Source: Calliopum simillimum (taxonomy: Eukaryota; Arthropoda; Insecta; Diptera; Lauxaniidae). Taken from it: a stretch of DNA of 64,000 bases. Below, piece after piece: positions 25,701-33,229 of the stretch (positions are counted from its first letter, which is position 1; the number at the start of each line of letters is the position of its first letter). The stretch is taken from contig OX638371.1 in the NCBI GenBank assembly GCA_951812925.1, forward strand, positions 77,385,697 through 77,449,696. The letters are read 5' to 3'. The translations under genes and the position numbers were made by a program. A model generated the notes under the pieces. That model made no database searches. It was not told the origin of the DNA and was given only the letters and a program-made list of their open reading frames with translations.

Positions 25701-26719
25701 ACTGTTTTTGTATGTAAGACATGTTTTCTTAAACTCCTCATAGGTAAATTTTTTGTTGATTTAGTCCTACTCTATCACAACCTAGAAGTTTCATTACCTT
25801 AACGTTTAGGTTTCACTATTTATAACAAAAATATATATAATACAAGTCTTCCACTCCAAGTCAAACCTTTTCCACATCATACCGAACTTTTTTCAAATCA
25901 AATTCAACTTTTTTCCAGATCAAATTAACCTTTTTCCAACCTCCAGGTACAGAGATACTTACATATATCATTATAACTTATAATTTATAAGTATATTTTT
26001 TATAAAGTTTAATTTGATTTGGAAAAAGTTTAATTTGATTTGGGAAAAGTTTAATTTGATTTGTAAAAAGATTAATATAATGCTGGAAAAGTTTAACTTG
26101 TGATGTGGAGCAGAAAAAGTTTTTATCTTTTTCATACAAAAAACTAACACTTCTACCATCTGTTACTTTCCAGAACTTGTCTGTACGCCTTGAAGAAGTT
26201 GAATTGAACGCAGTTGCCGGTAGCAGACGTATCATCAGCAAATTGGAAACACGCATTCGTGATTTGGAACTTGAACTTGAAGAAGAGAAGAGGAGACACG
26301 CTGAGACCATCAAGATCTTGAGAAAGAAGGAACGTACCGTCAAGGAAGTTATGGTACAATGTGAAGAAGATCAAAGGAATATTATTTTGTTGCAAGATGC
26401 TTTGGACAAAACTGTCGCCAAGGTTAATGTATACAAACGTCAATTGTCTGAAACCGTAAGTTCAACTCACTCTCTATACATATTGTCAATAATATAATGA
26501 ATTCTGTTTTCTTATCGTTCACAGGAGGGTATGTCTCAACAATCCGTCACTCGCGTCCGCCGTTTCCAACGTGAACTTGAAGCTGCCGAAGATCGTGCTG
26601 ATTGCGCTGAAACCAACTTGAACATGATCCGTGCCAAGCATCGTACATTCGTCACCACCTCCACTGTTCCCGGCTCCCAAGTTTACATTCAGGAGACAAC
26701 AAGAACGATCACCGAATAA
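3894..26719 (+). CDS. Prm: Paramyosin, long form (5' part outside the window)
   Basis: Paramyosin is the core rod protein of invertebrate thick filaments, packed inside myosin in muscle. Coding exons here: 3894-4765, 4840-4967, 5040-5152, 23786-24305, 24376-24471, 26174-26455 and 26525-26719. The joined length is 2203 nt (734 residues plus one base), about 84% of the 879 aa Drosophila protein. Every intron has GT and AG ends and the phases agree. The product is continuous alpha-helical coiled coil with a heptad pattern rich in Glu, Leu, Lys and Arg. Recognisable blocks include [38 protein letters not shown] and the tail [10 protein letters not shown], ending in TRTITE. The long form skips the 12200-13020 exon, splicing 5152 (phase 2) to 23786 across an 18.6 kb intron. 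The identification is secure. Confidence 0.96.
4840..4967 (+). CDS. Prm: Prm coding exon, long form only
   Basis: Acceptor TTGGCAG and donor GAAGCT/GTAAGT. It translates as [20 protein letters not shown] and onward to YKEAEA. The preceding intron is 74 bp. An open frame that runs past the donor at 4766 into this intron is read-through, not protein. Confidence 0.94.
5040..5152 (+). CDS. Prm: Prm coding exon, long form only, before the giant intron
   Basis: Acceptor TTTTGTAG and donor ATTCG/GTAAG (phase 2). It encodes [20 protein letters not shown] and ends DEEVECI plus a split Arg codon completed by the C at 23786. Confidence 0.94.
5153..6131 (+). other. Prm: Start of the 18.6 kb Prm intron; no feature seen
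   Basis: AT-rich non-coding sequence. Open frames here are short and unlike any protein I know. No inverted repeat or tandem array stands out. Confidence 0.55.
6132..6437. repeat. Inverted repeat with GGTGCGCTGAATTC arms
   Basis: The left arm (6136-6170) contains TTTGGGTGCGCTGAATTCAA. The right arm (6405-6435) contains GAATTCAGCGCACCAAATAA, its near reverse complement. Arms are about 30 bp, loop about 230 bp. Probable MITE relic. Confidence 0.55.
6438..7208 (+). other. Prm: Prm intron, nothing recognised
   Basis: AT-rich non-coding sequence. I see no gene, RNA gene or clear repeat boundary. Confidence 0.5.
7209..7796. mobile_element. Fold-back element, about 590 bp
   Basis: The left arm AGAATATACATTGGAGTGGC to about 7385 pairs with the right arm from about 7617. 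AGGACCAC, TTCTCTGAAATGGACCAAA and CTTGGTGCCATAGGAGCG on the right complement GTGGTCCT, TTTGGTCCATTTCAGAGAA and CGCTCCTATGGCACCAA on the left. It has no ORF. The internal phrase GGATTTTGAGCCG recurs at 44883. Confidence 0.7.
7797..8170. repeat. Degenerate GAAAAATATTG-type repeat
   Basis: Purine-rich degenerate repetition of TTGAAAAA, GAAAATTTT and ATCGAAAA without fixed period. It abuts the right end of the fold-back element. It has the same texture as 2840-3150. Confidence 0.45.
8171..9324 (+). other. Prm: Prm intron, nothing recognised
   Basis: Non-coding AT-rich sequence. No supported gene, tandem repeat or inverted repeat was noticed. Confidence 0.5.
9325..9580. mobile_element. MITE, about 0.25 kb (intact copy)
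   Basis: The ends are GTGCAAAGATGGCAAAACTA (9333 onwards) and its near complement TAGTTTTGCCATCTTGCAC (right end at about 9570), with a further imperfect match AATAATATC / GATATTATT outside. No ORF. A second copy at 50896-51782 has the same ends and is split by a mariner relic, so this copy shows the empty site. Confidence 0.8.
9903..10349. mobile_element. hAT-type MITE with CCAAGA repeats, copy 1
   Basis: Terminal inverted repeats TAGTGATGAGC and GCTCATCACTA, flanked by a perfect 8-bp target duplication GACTTTAG (9895-9902 and 10350-10357). The body is built largely of CTTGGTCTTG and its complement CAAGACCAAG, concentrated near both ends. It has no ORF. The 8-bp duplication places it in the hAT superfamily. 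Copy 2 is at 49577-50030. Confidence 0.9.
10385..10905. mobile_element. Fold-back element, about 0.5 kb
   Basis: The left arm with TTTCCGCCTCTGAGAAAAT (about 10417) pairs with the right arm ATTTTCTCAGAGGCGGAGAA (about 10859). Further matches lie inside (AACAATATAG / CTATATTGTT). The centre has a long A run. A related piece (TGCTTAGAATC, ATACGTGCG) is near 45385. No ORF. Confidence 0.65.
11228..11322 (-). mobile_element. LTR-retroelement relic: tRNA-Lys primer binding site
   Basis: CCCACGTTGGGCGCCA at 11307-11322 equals the 3' end of tRNA-Lys(CUU), including the CCA that is added after transcription. On the - strand it therefore looks like a primer binding site, with any 5' LTR lying at higher coordinates. 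Next to it is a hairpin of GGTAACAGATTAACGCTAGC (about 11227) and GTTAGCTGTTACC (about 11281). No LTR pair or pol frame was found, so only a relic is claimed. Confidence 0.5.
11331..12199 (+). promoter_or_regulatory. Prm: Miniparamyosin promoter and 5' leader region
   Basis: This stretch precedes the miniparamyosin start codon and must hold its promoter, since the short form begins here. From about 11650 the sequence becomes less AT-rich, with CACCAC, CAACAA and CAGCAGCAACC runs typical of a fly 5' leader. The last 30 bases are ACATATATATACACTCTCTC followed by TTGTCAAT before the ATG. I cannot fix the transcription start and did not find a strict MEF2 site. Confidence 0.55.
12200..13020 (+). 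CDS. Prm: Miniparamyosin-specific first coding exon
   Basis: 821 nt encoding 273 residues plus two bases of a split Ser codon (AG/C). The open frame continues past the donor to 13114, but the residues after 13020 ([13 protein letters not shown]) have no paramyosin counterpart and the length match to the 640 aa Drosophila short form requires splicing at 13020. Base composition is less AT-rich than the surrounding intron. Confidence 0.93.
12200..26719 (+). CDS. Prm: Miniparamyosin (paramyosin short form), complete
   Basis: This is the short thick-filament isoform, made from a promoter inside the large Prm intron. The private exon 12200-13020 is joined to the shared exons 23786-24305, 24376-24471, 26174-26455 and 26525-26719. 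The total is 1911 coding nt, or 637 aa, close to the 640 aa Drosophila short form; the shared part is 363 residues plus the split codon. The private N-terminus (residues 1-273) starts [16 protein letters not shown]. It is basic, has an Arg run near residue 131 ([15 protein letters not shown]) and a Tyr/Pro-rich start, and is not a paramyosin-type coiled coil. Donor CAG/GTGTGG is in phase 2, as is the long-form donor at 5152, so both forms enter exon 23786 in the same frame. The ATG at 12200 is the first in-frame Met. Confidence 0.95.
13021..14127 (+). other. Prm: Prm intron after the miniparamyosin exon
   Basis: Non-coding. It contains a short CA-rich run near 13293 and a CTGCTGCTG microsatellite near 13400-13420. 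Otherwise nothing is recognised. Confidence 0.5.
14128..14275. repeat. CCCGGGAT-motif repeat fragment
   Basis: Several variants of ATCCCGGGAT and CCGGGATTTCGG occur within 150 bp. They stand out from the AT-rich background. Probably a fragment of a dispersed repeat; boundaries are unclear. Confidence 0.4.
14330..15800. repeat. Compound repeat with an inserted inverted-repeat element
   Basis: The outer part has recurrent AAAAGGTAACATTTCC-type phrases (14375, 14704; complement near 14903) and GAAGGAGCTA boxes at 14335 and 15716. The inner element at 14936-15505 is bounded by GAGCCCTAACCGCCAAAAAG and CTTTTTGGCGGTTAGGGCTC, followed inwards by ACTTAACTGAC / GTCAGTTAAGT, a clear terminal inverted repeat of about 31 bp. 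AGGAGGAGC boxes follow at about 15532 and 15777. No ORF. Confidence 0.65.
16000..16270. repeat. Array of GGAAATAAAGCCA motifs
   Basis: TTTTGGAAATAAAGCCA and close variants occur at about 16005, 16021, 16078, 16197 and 16243 in the + direction. Complementary or shuffled forms lie between (TTATTTCCAAAAG, AAATAACGCCATAGG). Spacing is irregular, so it is not a simple satellite. Confidence 0.6.
16271..19540 (+). other. Prm: Prm intron, nothing recognised
   Basis: About 3.3 kb of AT-rich non-coding sequence with homopolymer runs (for example T runs near 17070). Short open frames have no recognisable protein character. Confidence 0.5.
19548..19800. repeat. Two diverged direct repeats around a strong hairpin
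   Basis: A unit of about 80 bp reading roughly ACCCCTCTTTAGGGATGGAA at 19553 recurs in diverged form at about 19716 (GACCCCCTTAAATGGTGG). Both units continue with AAAGGAAAA and GGTCGG. Between them lies a hairpin with stem AATTCCTCTATCCC / GGGATAGAGGAATT (about 19640-19676). Confidence 0.6.
19880..20068. mobile_element. Near-perfect 189-bp fold-back MITE
   Basis: The ends are CCCAGTGTGCCAGACGGTTC and GAACCGTCTGGCACACTGGG. The inverted match continues through CTTCGCTTTTTT and ACGGATCCGTTACTGATCCG with few differences, leaving a short loop of A and T. The high arm identity suggests a recent arrival. No target duplication was identified with confidence. Confidence 0.8.
20205..20370. repeat. Degenerate GGGCTGTAC/GGGCTGAAC repeats
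   Basis: About six variants of GGGCTGAACATGGGCTG, GGCCGTAC and GGGCTATAC fall within 165 bp. A tRNA B-box-like GGGGTTCGAAACCC follows at about 20445. Function unknown. Confidence 0.45.
20930..22330. mobile_element. Long fold-back element, about 1.4 kb
   Basis: The left arm from about 20990 (ACATCTACATTTTTGATGTT) pairs with the right arm near 22300. GATGCCCGCTTTTTCCAGCA (about 21230) pairs with TGCTGGAAAAAGCGGGCATC (about 22118), and TCAAGAGATTTCGAC also pairs. Inside are several TATCTCCGAAACTATT boxes and GGCGGTGGCAC boxes in both orientations. Similar boxes recur at 35690-37200. No coding capacity. Confidence 0.75.
22333..22560 (-). mobile_element. LINE 3' end, truncated
   Basis: The - strand ends in CTGATCTAACCTAACC and carries GGGCCCAATTCC upstream. 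The layout is the same as the better preserved non-LTR tails at 43024-43561 and 52890-53330 (C-terminal region, then GGGCCC, then CTAACC). It is 5'-truncated and non-functional. Confidence 0.55.
22561..23785 (+). other. Prm: 3' end of the giant Prm intron
   Basis: AT-rich non-coding sequence ending in acceptor AAATTAG at 23785. Nothing else recognised. Confidence 0.6.
23786..24305 (+). CDS. Prm: Prm shared coding exon
   Basis: The exon starts with the base that completes the split codon (Arg from the long form, Ser from the short form). It then reads [20 protein letters not shown] and ends [11 protein letters not shown] at donor CAG/GTGAG. It encodes 173 residues of coiled coil. Confidence 0.95.
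24376..24471 (+). CDS. Prm: Prm shared coding exon
   Basis: Acceptor TTTACAG and donor GTCAAG/GTATG. It encodes 32 residues, [20 protein letters not shown] and onward to SLEVEVK. Preceded by a 70-bp intron. Confidence 0.94.
24960..25817. mobile_element. Fold-back element, family FB1 copy 3 (decayed), in a Prm intron
   Basis: The left arm CAGAGTGTAAATGTTAAGGT, then GATAGAGGAGGCCTAGACTA, pairs with the right arm TAGTCCTACTCTATCACAAC and ATTACCTTAACG. The internal order of boxes matches copies at 1906-2815 and 54580-55490. It is interrupted by a TTAA MITE at 25220-25358. Confidence 0.7.
25220..25358. mobile_element. piggyBac-type MITE, 139 bp
   Basis: The ends are CCCTTTAACGACCAGG and its near complement CCTTTAGTCGTTAAAGGG. 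They are flanked by TTAA on both sides (25216-25219 and 25359-25362), the strict target of piggyBac elements, which also begin CCC. It is nested inside the FB1 fold-back element, so it came later. No ORF. Confidence 0.85.
26174..26455 (+). CDS. Prm: Prm shared coding exon
   Basis: Acceptor CTTTCCAG and donor GAAACC/GTAAG. It encodes 94 residues from [19 protein letters not shown] to [11 protein letters not shown]. The preceding intron is 1.7 kb because of the FB1 insertion. Confidence 0.95.
26525..26719 (+). CDS. Prm: Prm last coding exon
   Basis: Acceptor TTCACAG. It encodes [20 protein letters not shown], then [20 protein letters not shown], and the non-helical tail ending TRTITE before TAA at 26717-26719. 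Confidence 0.96.
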   Translation, partial: EGMSQQSVTRVRRFQRELEAAEDRADCAETNLNMIRAKHRTFVTTSTVPGSQVYIQETTRTITE

Positions 26720-27960
26720 ATTGTTAAAACTGAAGTAAAATATTTAAAAGAAAAACAAAAAAAAAAAAAAAAAGAAACAATTTTTATTTTACTAAAAGAA
26801 ACAACAACAAAAAAAAAGAAACACATTTAAATATTAGCGAAAACACCCATGATATTAGACCAACAACGACCAACAGCAGAAACAAAGAAACAAATACTCA
26901 AAAGAACACCTTCCATCCGTAACGGGAAGAAGTTAAGAATGTCAAATGGATAGATTTTTTTTTTTTTAACTGAAGTTCATGTATTTAGTGCCGAGTATGG
27001 ACAACAAAATAAATTTTTAAAATTAAAATTATATTTAAAATTAACTTTTTTTGTGTTACAAATATGAAAAAAAAAAAAAAATACTTTAATAAAAATCCTG
27101 CAATCCCTGAACTTTACGAAGCGAGAGAGAGAGAGCGAATAAAAAAGAGAATGGGATAGCGTTTATGACTTATTTTAAAATTAAAAAAAAAAATTATATT
27201 TTCTTTTTTTCCAATTTTTTTACGAAAACCAATAAAACTTCTTTTCAAAACTTAACTTCGAAATTACAGAAATTTCTTTGAAAAAAAAAACAAGCCCAAA
27301 CATGTGTAGCTTTAATAACGAATTTCACATGCCTTGGTATAACTTTAGCTCGTAGTTGATTGATCACCTTAGAAAGAGAATACTCTTGTGATCCTCACTA
27401 TCCTCACCTCATTCTTAACTCAAAAACTAACATTGAATTGAATATAAGCTCTAATTAAAACAATATATAATATATATAATCTAATCTAAATTAATTTTAT
27501 CTTTTGCTCTTATTTTAGGTTATATGTCATCGGTTTTTAATGTATGTGTTCTTTCTTATATAAAAAACGAAAAAAAGCAAATAATAAATTTCGGGCGATC
27601 AAGTCAAGCACGCTATTCACAATATTTTTAACAAAAATTTTCACAAAAGTTTCATTCAATATACACAATGCAACAACGCCACATGCAGTGCTGCCAAAGA
27701 GTTATCGCTTTTAACATCATTAATTCATATTTTCTTTATTAATTAATTTAAGTTTAATAAATATTTTGTTTTAATTTATATATTTATTAATCTATATACA
27801 ACAAATGAGTTTTAAACGAAAACACACACACACAAGATACAATAAACATGCGAGGAGTATTTACATTATATAAAAAAAGAAAATGTAATTTGCCATTGTG
27901 TTTATTAAAACATCTATAAATAAAAAATAAAAAACTAAATAAAATATGTTTTTTTCAACA
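26720..27960 (+). other. Prm: Prm 3' untranslated and flanking region
   Basis: A-rich sequence with poly(A) runs after the stop. Several AATAAA signals occur, the first clear one near 27008 and others near 27230, 27583 and 27758, so the 3' end may be used at more than one site. A GAGAGAGAGAGA tract lies near 27122. Confidence 0.55.
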
Positions 27961-28439
27961 TTTATGGAAATATTTAAGTGTTCCAATTAACAATGCGCTA
28001 CGAAAAGTTCCGAAATCCAAAGTTTTTTGGGTAAGTCAAACTCACTGATTGGGAAAATCAGCACAGTTTCTGTCCCTGCAGCTTTTGGCCTCAAAAAACC
28101 AATATTCAAAAACTTGCTTAAGGTTGAAATAAACGATTCCAATTTCTTTCTTCCATAAAATATTTTTAAAACTTAAGTATAAACAATATAAAAACCACGA
28201 AAACAAAAATTTACCGAATTTCAATGGTCAGATTAATATTTTTGTCGACAAACCAAATACATACATATATCACCGATGTAGTTTCTTCTTAATAAATAAA
28301 GGTTTTACCCGAAATAAATCATTCCATCCTAATATTCAATAAAACAAAAAACTGCATAAGGTTGATTCAAGAAAATGGGCAGCATCAAATACTGGCAAAA
28401 TGCCCTGGGTATCTCGGTTGTCAGAGCTTATTGTCAATT

Positions 28440-29930
28440 ACACTAGTTTACAGCCAAAATGAACTTTGAACATCATTATTCATTTTGTATTTTAAATTAG
28501 CTGCTGATTCCGAAAACCACTTCATTTTTTTAATTTTTTCCTTCACGTCCTTTTCGAGATATAGGATGTTTTCGGTATTTGGAACAAAAAAAAATATGGT
28601 TCCGCACAATTAGAAATATCTCAAGAATCATAATTTATATTTAAACGTAGGGTAGAACGGGGTTAAACAACCAATTTTGTGTTTCGCACTCTGTAAAAAC
28701 TTTGTTTATGATAATAATTTGAAAACTTCAACTGTTCCTGGTTCGTTGAACCCTTTGTTACAAAATTCATAGGAAAATTTTTTTTTTCAAACTCGCATTG
28801 CTTATCCGGTATTTGCATTTGAACAAAAAGTGTTTACCCCACCAGGTGGGGAAAAACAACCAAACTTTCTTTTTATAATAAAAGTGACCAACATTGTTAT
28901 TTTAAGGGTTTTTATTTTATCAGAATTTTACAAAACGTTACAAAAGAACAAAATTAACTTGAAAAAGTTTCTCTTGAGCTTCATTTATCGCTGGCGTCAC
29001 TTTCCTCAACGTATACTACTTTTCTTGCACGACCTCTTTTGTAGCGACGAGTATTGTTTTTGGCTGCCGTGTCTTGGTTTTTGCTCTGAAAATTTCTTTA
29101 GAATCTTTTTTTCCGACCTTACCGTGGTCGCCAATGCCTGTTTCTCCTTCTGGTTATTTAACCCCACGTGCTTTTGTTTATTTTAAGGTGAATAACTTTT
29201 TAACAAATTTAAATTTTGTAAAACCAATTACAAATTTGGATTCAGCATGTAATTCTGCTCTTAGAGAACACTTACCTTTCTTTCTGTACTTGACTGATTT
29301 GTGGAATTTTGAACTTTTGTCGACTGAAAATATTGCGGCGAGAACTCGTCAAATCTTTCTTTCGTCAGAACTCAGGTTATAACACATGTGCAGTAGTGGA
29401 ATCTTTTGCCAAAGTTGTGTTGTATCGATCACTATCTACTGTACCAACGGTCGTTCGATTCGACTTTTTTAAAAAAAAATTAGAGGCAATTGGTTGTTTA
29501 ACCCCGTGGCGATTTAACCCCGTTCTACCCTACTGTTTGTTGAATTAAAGGTAATTAAATTACCTAAAAATAATGGTTTTTTATCACTTTTTAGTTGGTT
29601 TGTTAGTTTTGGCGAAATAAATAGATTTCTAAAAAAAAATATTATTTTTTTCGAATAAATTAAAAAAAAAGTCATGTATCACATAGTCTACATATTTTTG
29701 AAGAAAATAAGATACAATTTAAGGCAATTGATTTAGAAATAGAAAAGTTATATAAAATTTTATGAAAAATGACTAAATTGCATTTTTGTCTATGTTTTAT
29801 TTTTTTATTTTTTTTTATTTTATTTGTCATAAATTTGTACATTATATAGAGGAGGCCAAAAAAATGCATCGTGTTTTGAAATACATAAGTGGTTAATTAT
29901 ATAAAGTCAGTGAATACCATTTATAATTTA
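28440..29930. mobile_element. CACTA-like fold-back element, truncated, with a nested pogo-type insertion
   Basis: The left end CACTAGTTTACAGCCAAAAT, followed by AGCTGCTGATTCCGAAAACC, matches the ends of the complete element at 56876-57845. The right portion (29545-29700) matches the inverse of 57420-57620 (ATTAAATTACCTA, TTGGTTTGTTAGTTT, GTGAAATAAAT types). The distal end is missing. The element is split by the insertion at 28650-29530. Confidence 0.65.
28650..29530. mobile_element. TA-flanked DNA transposon relic (pogo/Tc1 type), 881 bp
   Basis: Terminal inverted repeats GGGTAGAACGGGGTTAAA and TTTAACCCCGTTCTACCC, flanked by TA on both sides (28648-28649 and 29531-29532). On the - strand, ending at 28981, is a short frame rich in Lys/Arg then acidic (KRGRARKVVYVEESDASDK), resembling the C-terminal tail of pogo-like DDE transposases. 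That protein link is tentative. No intact transposase remains. Confidence 0.7.
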
Positions 29931-30506
29931 TAAGCAAGAACTGGTTCATTAAGTACAAAAGTTTTTGATAAAAAAACCATTTATTTCACCAGCTCACGCT
30001 GACAAAGCAAAAAACCTCAAAAACAAATTTATTTATCATCTTTTTCAGATAGGGACACTAATGACGAGTGTGATGTGATGATTTGGAATTCGTAAACCAC
30101 AAAGGGAAAGAAGATGTAAAGTGCATATATTTACTTTAATACCCTTTACTCAGAAAATTGCTCTGGCGAAATTTGAGTTTAATGTGTCGTCTGCCATTTT
30201 TGGAGTCATATGTGCCCGATGTGAAAGTGACATTTTTGTAGGTGACTTCTGTTAGAAATAAATATAAGCTTATGACATTATGGACTATATGGTGCATAGC
30301 GATGCCTGAGACGAAAAGTAGGAATTTATAAATAGAAATTTAAGAAACTACTCCGTCTCCACATATCTATAAGCTATACCCCAGCAAAAAAATTATGACA
30401 AACCTACCATAAAAAAAAAACGAGAGGTGTATTAATTTCGGATAAAACTTGTTGTTCCAAAATCATAACGAAATCACACAAGAAACATTTTTCTAGAACA
30501 CATTAA

Positions 30507-30577
30507 CCCATTATATTCCATTTCTGTTGGTCTTTCTTGCCTTTTTTTTCAAAAAAAAAAAACTGGACTATAATGGG
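30507..30577. mobile_element. piggyBac-type mini-MITE, 71 bp
   Basis: The ends are CCCATTATATTCC and GGACTATAATGGG with TTAA on both sides (30503-30506 and 30578-30581). It has the same architecture as the 139-bp element at 25220 but a different sequence. Almost all of it is terminal repeat plus an A/T loop. Confidence 0.75.
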
Positions 30578-30873
30578 TTAAAGTATTGCACAAAAATGTA
30601 TGTATGTGTATTCACCTTACCATAAAATATTCTACCTAAAATTTGCAAATTTTTATCCAAAGGAGAGAAATGTATGAAAGTTAAAAAAATGCGTCAAAAA
30701 AATGGGTTGGCATTCCATTTTGTTGAAATATATATGTAGTGTGAAATCTTATCAATTTGTGGCAACTTCGTCAAATGTTTGCAGATGACTTAAAGTAACT
30801 TAGTTTCTAGCGTCAATGATTCTGTTTTATTGCAAAATGATCTTTATGCGGTGCTAGCCGGGAGTTTAGATAA

Positions 30874-31520
30874 CACAGTGTGACAAAATGGAAAAAAATT
30901 TTTGCCCCCGGGGTCTCATAAAGTTTTTCTGATAGGTTATGAAAAATAAAAATACACGTATTTCACCGAATATGTGTATTAGTGATTTTTTCCATTTTAT
31001 GGCTCCTCAAAGCTTAAAATTCGCGTTTTACACAAAATTTTGAGATTTTATGAAAAAACCATCTTATTATGAAATGTTGTTCGTGTCTTTACCTTTAATT
31101 TAAGCTATAGCACTTGAGAAGCCGCATGGTAGTTTTTATTTTATAAGCAAAACTGTAAAAATTTTGCTATTTCAAAGTTAAAAGATTTTGTGATGAAGTT
31201 TTTTTTTTATTTATTTTACGAAATATATGGGAAAAAAGTACATTGCAAATGGTTTTGCTTATAAAACGAAAACTACCATGCGGATTCTCAAGCGCTATAT
31301 CTTAAATCAAAGGTATGGACATGAGCACCATTTAATAATTATGTAGATGTTTTTTCATAAAATCACAAAATTTCATATAAAACGCGAATTTTAAGCTTTG
31401 AGGAGCCATAAAATGGAAAAAATCACTGATACACATATTCGGTGAAATACGTGTATTTTTATTTTTCATAACCTATCAGAAAAACTTTATGATACCCCAG
31501 GGGTATTTTTTGTGTGTGTC
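30874..31520. mobile_element. Fold-back element, about 650 bp
   Basis: Left arm GTGTGACAAAATGG, CCGGGGTCTCATAAAG, CTGATAGGTTATGAAAAATA and GGCTCCTCAAAGCTTAAAAT. The right arm from about 31380 is the complement in reverse order, with TTTAAGCTTTGAGGAGCC and ATAACCTATCAG. Arms are about 180 bp with good identity. No ORF. Confidence 0.75.
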
Positions 31521-31544
31521 TCCCTTTAAATTTCAATAAATGCT

Positions 31545-31765
31545 ATGCGGTGACCTTTGCAAAGTCTCGAGTTACTTCGAGTTACTATTACAATCGATTA
31601 GCTCTATTCGTGACCTTAGTGTGATATTCGACTCTAAGTTCACTTTTGCTGAACAAATTAATTACATTGTTCCCAAAGCCTTTTCAATACTTGCTTTTGT
31701 TGTGCTGAGTTTACTGATCCTCATAAGCTTTTAACTCTGTACAACTCTTTTGTGAGATAACTTTA
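31545..31765 (+). pseudogene. LINE reverse-transcriptase fragment (jockey-like)
   Basis: The translation contains SSIRDLSVIFDSKFTF, AEQINYIVPKAFSILAF and, in another frame, EFTDPHKLLTLYNSFVR. This is the order seen just after the reverse-transcriptase core of jockey-clade ORF2 (I/VRDLG, then the F..H/QI..I..KA block). A small deletion or frameshift at about 31705 breaks the frame. Dead fragment, no flanking element seen. Confidence 0.7.
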
Positions 31766-31837
31766 TATAAAAAAATCGTATTTTTTACTGATTACACACA
31801 GTAAATTTTTTTAAAAAATATAAAAAAAATGTATGTT

Positions 31838-31908
31838 GATGGTGTCGAACTTAAGGCTTTTGTATTTCTAGGTGACGCTCTAGCCACTGAGCTACTGTAG
31901 CATTTTCA
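31838..31908 (-). repeat. tRNA-like sequence (SINE or tRNA relic)
   Basis: On the - strand: AGTAGCTCAGTGGCTAGAGC (a very good A box and D arm), then, 25 bases later, AAGTTCGACACC (B box). The anticodon stem does not pair convincingly. It is better read as a tRNA-derived SINE head or tRNA pseudogene than as a working tRNA. Confidence 0.5.
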
Positions 31909-32214
31909 TTTCTATAGCTTATTGGTTTATTTAAATTATTTTTTAATAACATTTTTTACAACCTCAATCAGTAATAATTGAAATGTATTCTAAGGAAATA
32001 TTGCAGTGCTCACTGGTATTTTCTCATGCGACAAGTTTTCACTTCTCTATTATCTCTGTACTTTTTGAAGTTTGAACCGTATATTTTACTTTCGTGCCAT
32101 TACTTTTTGATAAGAATTCAGTAAAGTAATCGAATTACTGGAACAAACCGTAATTTTTCATGAGATTATTATCACGTTGTGCTATTTGAAAATCAATTTT
32201 TCCAGATCATTTTT

Positions 32215-32400
32215 TGAGTGTAATTTGTTCAGATGAACAAACGCGTCTTTCTCTTTTGTTATCCTTGAGTTAATATCCTCTTTTGCTCCACCATCCATGG
32301 AGATAATGCTGCCTAAATACTTGAAACTGTCGACATGCGTTGATTTTTAGGCCGTCCTTTTGCGTATCTTTTGCTGCTATATAATTGATGTGCATGGCTG
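32215..32400 (-). pseudogene. LINE reverse-transcriptase fragment, second type
   Basis: The - strand reads FKYLGSIISMDGGAKEDI, then NSRITKEKDAFV. This matches the (F)KYLGS.I..DGG...DI..RI..A block of non-LTR reverse transcriptases. Upstream (DTQKDGLKIN) is shifted by a frame. Short dead fragment. Confidence 0.7.
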
Positions 32401-32645
32401 CTTATGATTTGGTTTCAGTCATCTTCCGCTATATAACTGTCACAAGGATATGAATGAGTTTTATCATTCATTTTATCCTCACAATTTCGCCTTATTGCGT
32501 ATGGCAACTTGTTGCGCAGTTTGGTTGCCATTTGTAATTGCCATTTTATTTGCCAGTTTAAGAAATGGCTTTGTAGAAATTCCAGTTTTAGTTGCTAATC
32601 AGGTAACGCAATTGAATTGTATTGTCATACGCAATAAAGGTGCCG

Positions 32646-33229
32646 TGACATAGTCCCCACGGACATAATCCCCATTCACGAAATCGGGATTATGTCCGCC
32701 AATAATTCGGACATAGTCCCCATTTCTAAAATGGGGATTATGTCCGCAAGTGTTTCGGACATAATCCCCAGGAAAAAACGGACATAGTCCCCATACAGCT
32801 CAGGATTTACAACTCCCAAAAATTTCAATACAGTTTCCGCGGCGGCCTTCAGCCGCTGATCAGTCTATAATATATCCAACACCTAGCTTGAAAGCCACAG
32901 TAATTTTACATAAGAGTATGGGTAAGTGGGTGGCCTGCGGCCGCAGCTCAGGATTTAAAACTCCCAAAAATCCAATACCGGCTTCGCGGCGGCCTTCGGC
33001 CGCGGATCGGTCTACAACATCCAACACTATAAAAATTTTTTGAGTGGATTATTGCAAAAACTTTGTTCAATCTTAATTAAATTTTTCGGACATAGCCCGT
33101 ATTGGGATTATGTTCGAAAAATTTGCGGACATAACCCCCACGACCAAAATGGGGATTATGACCGAAAAATTTTCGGACTTAATCCCTATTTACGAAGTGG
33201 GGATTATGTCCGTTGGATCTATGTCCGGT
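32646..33229. repeat. GGACATARTCCCCA repeat element with 147-bp internal duplication
   Basis: The outer zones consist of short palindromic boxes GGACATAATCCCC and GGGGATTATGTCC in alternating orientation (about ten in all). The inner zone has two direct repeats, 147 bp apart, starting CAGCTCAGGATTTA at 32797 and 32944. Each contains GCGGCGGCCTTC followed by GCCGC and GATCGGTCTAC-type sequence. It is unusually GC-rich for this window and has no convincing ORF. Confidence 0.7.

Noticed and set aside
28830..29548. Three overlapping + strand frames of 79-118 codons
   Set aside because: They lie inside a TA-flanked transposon relic and have no domain. The only suggestive protein tail there is on the other strand.
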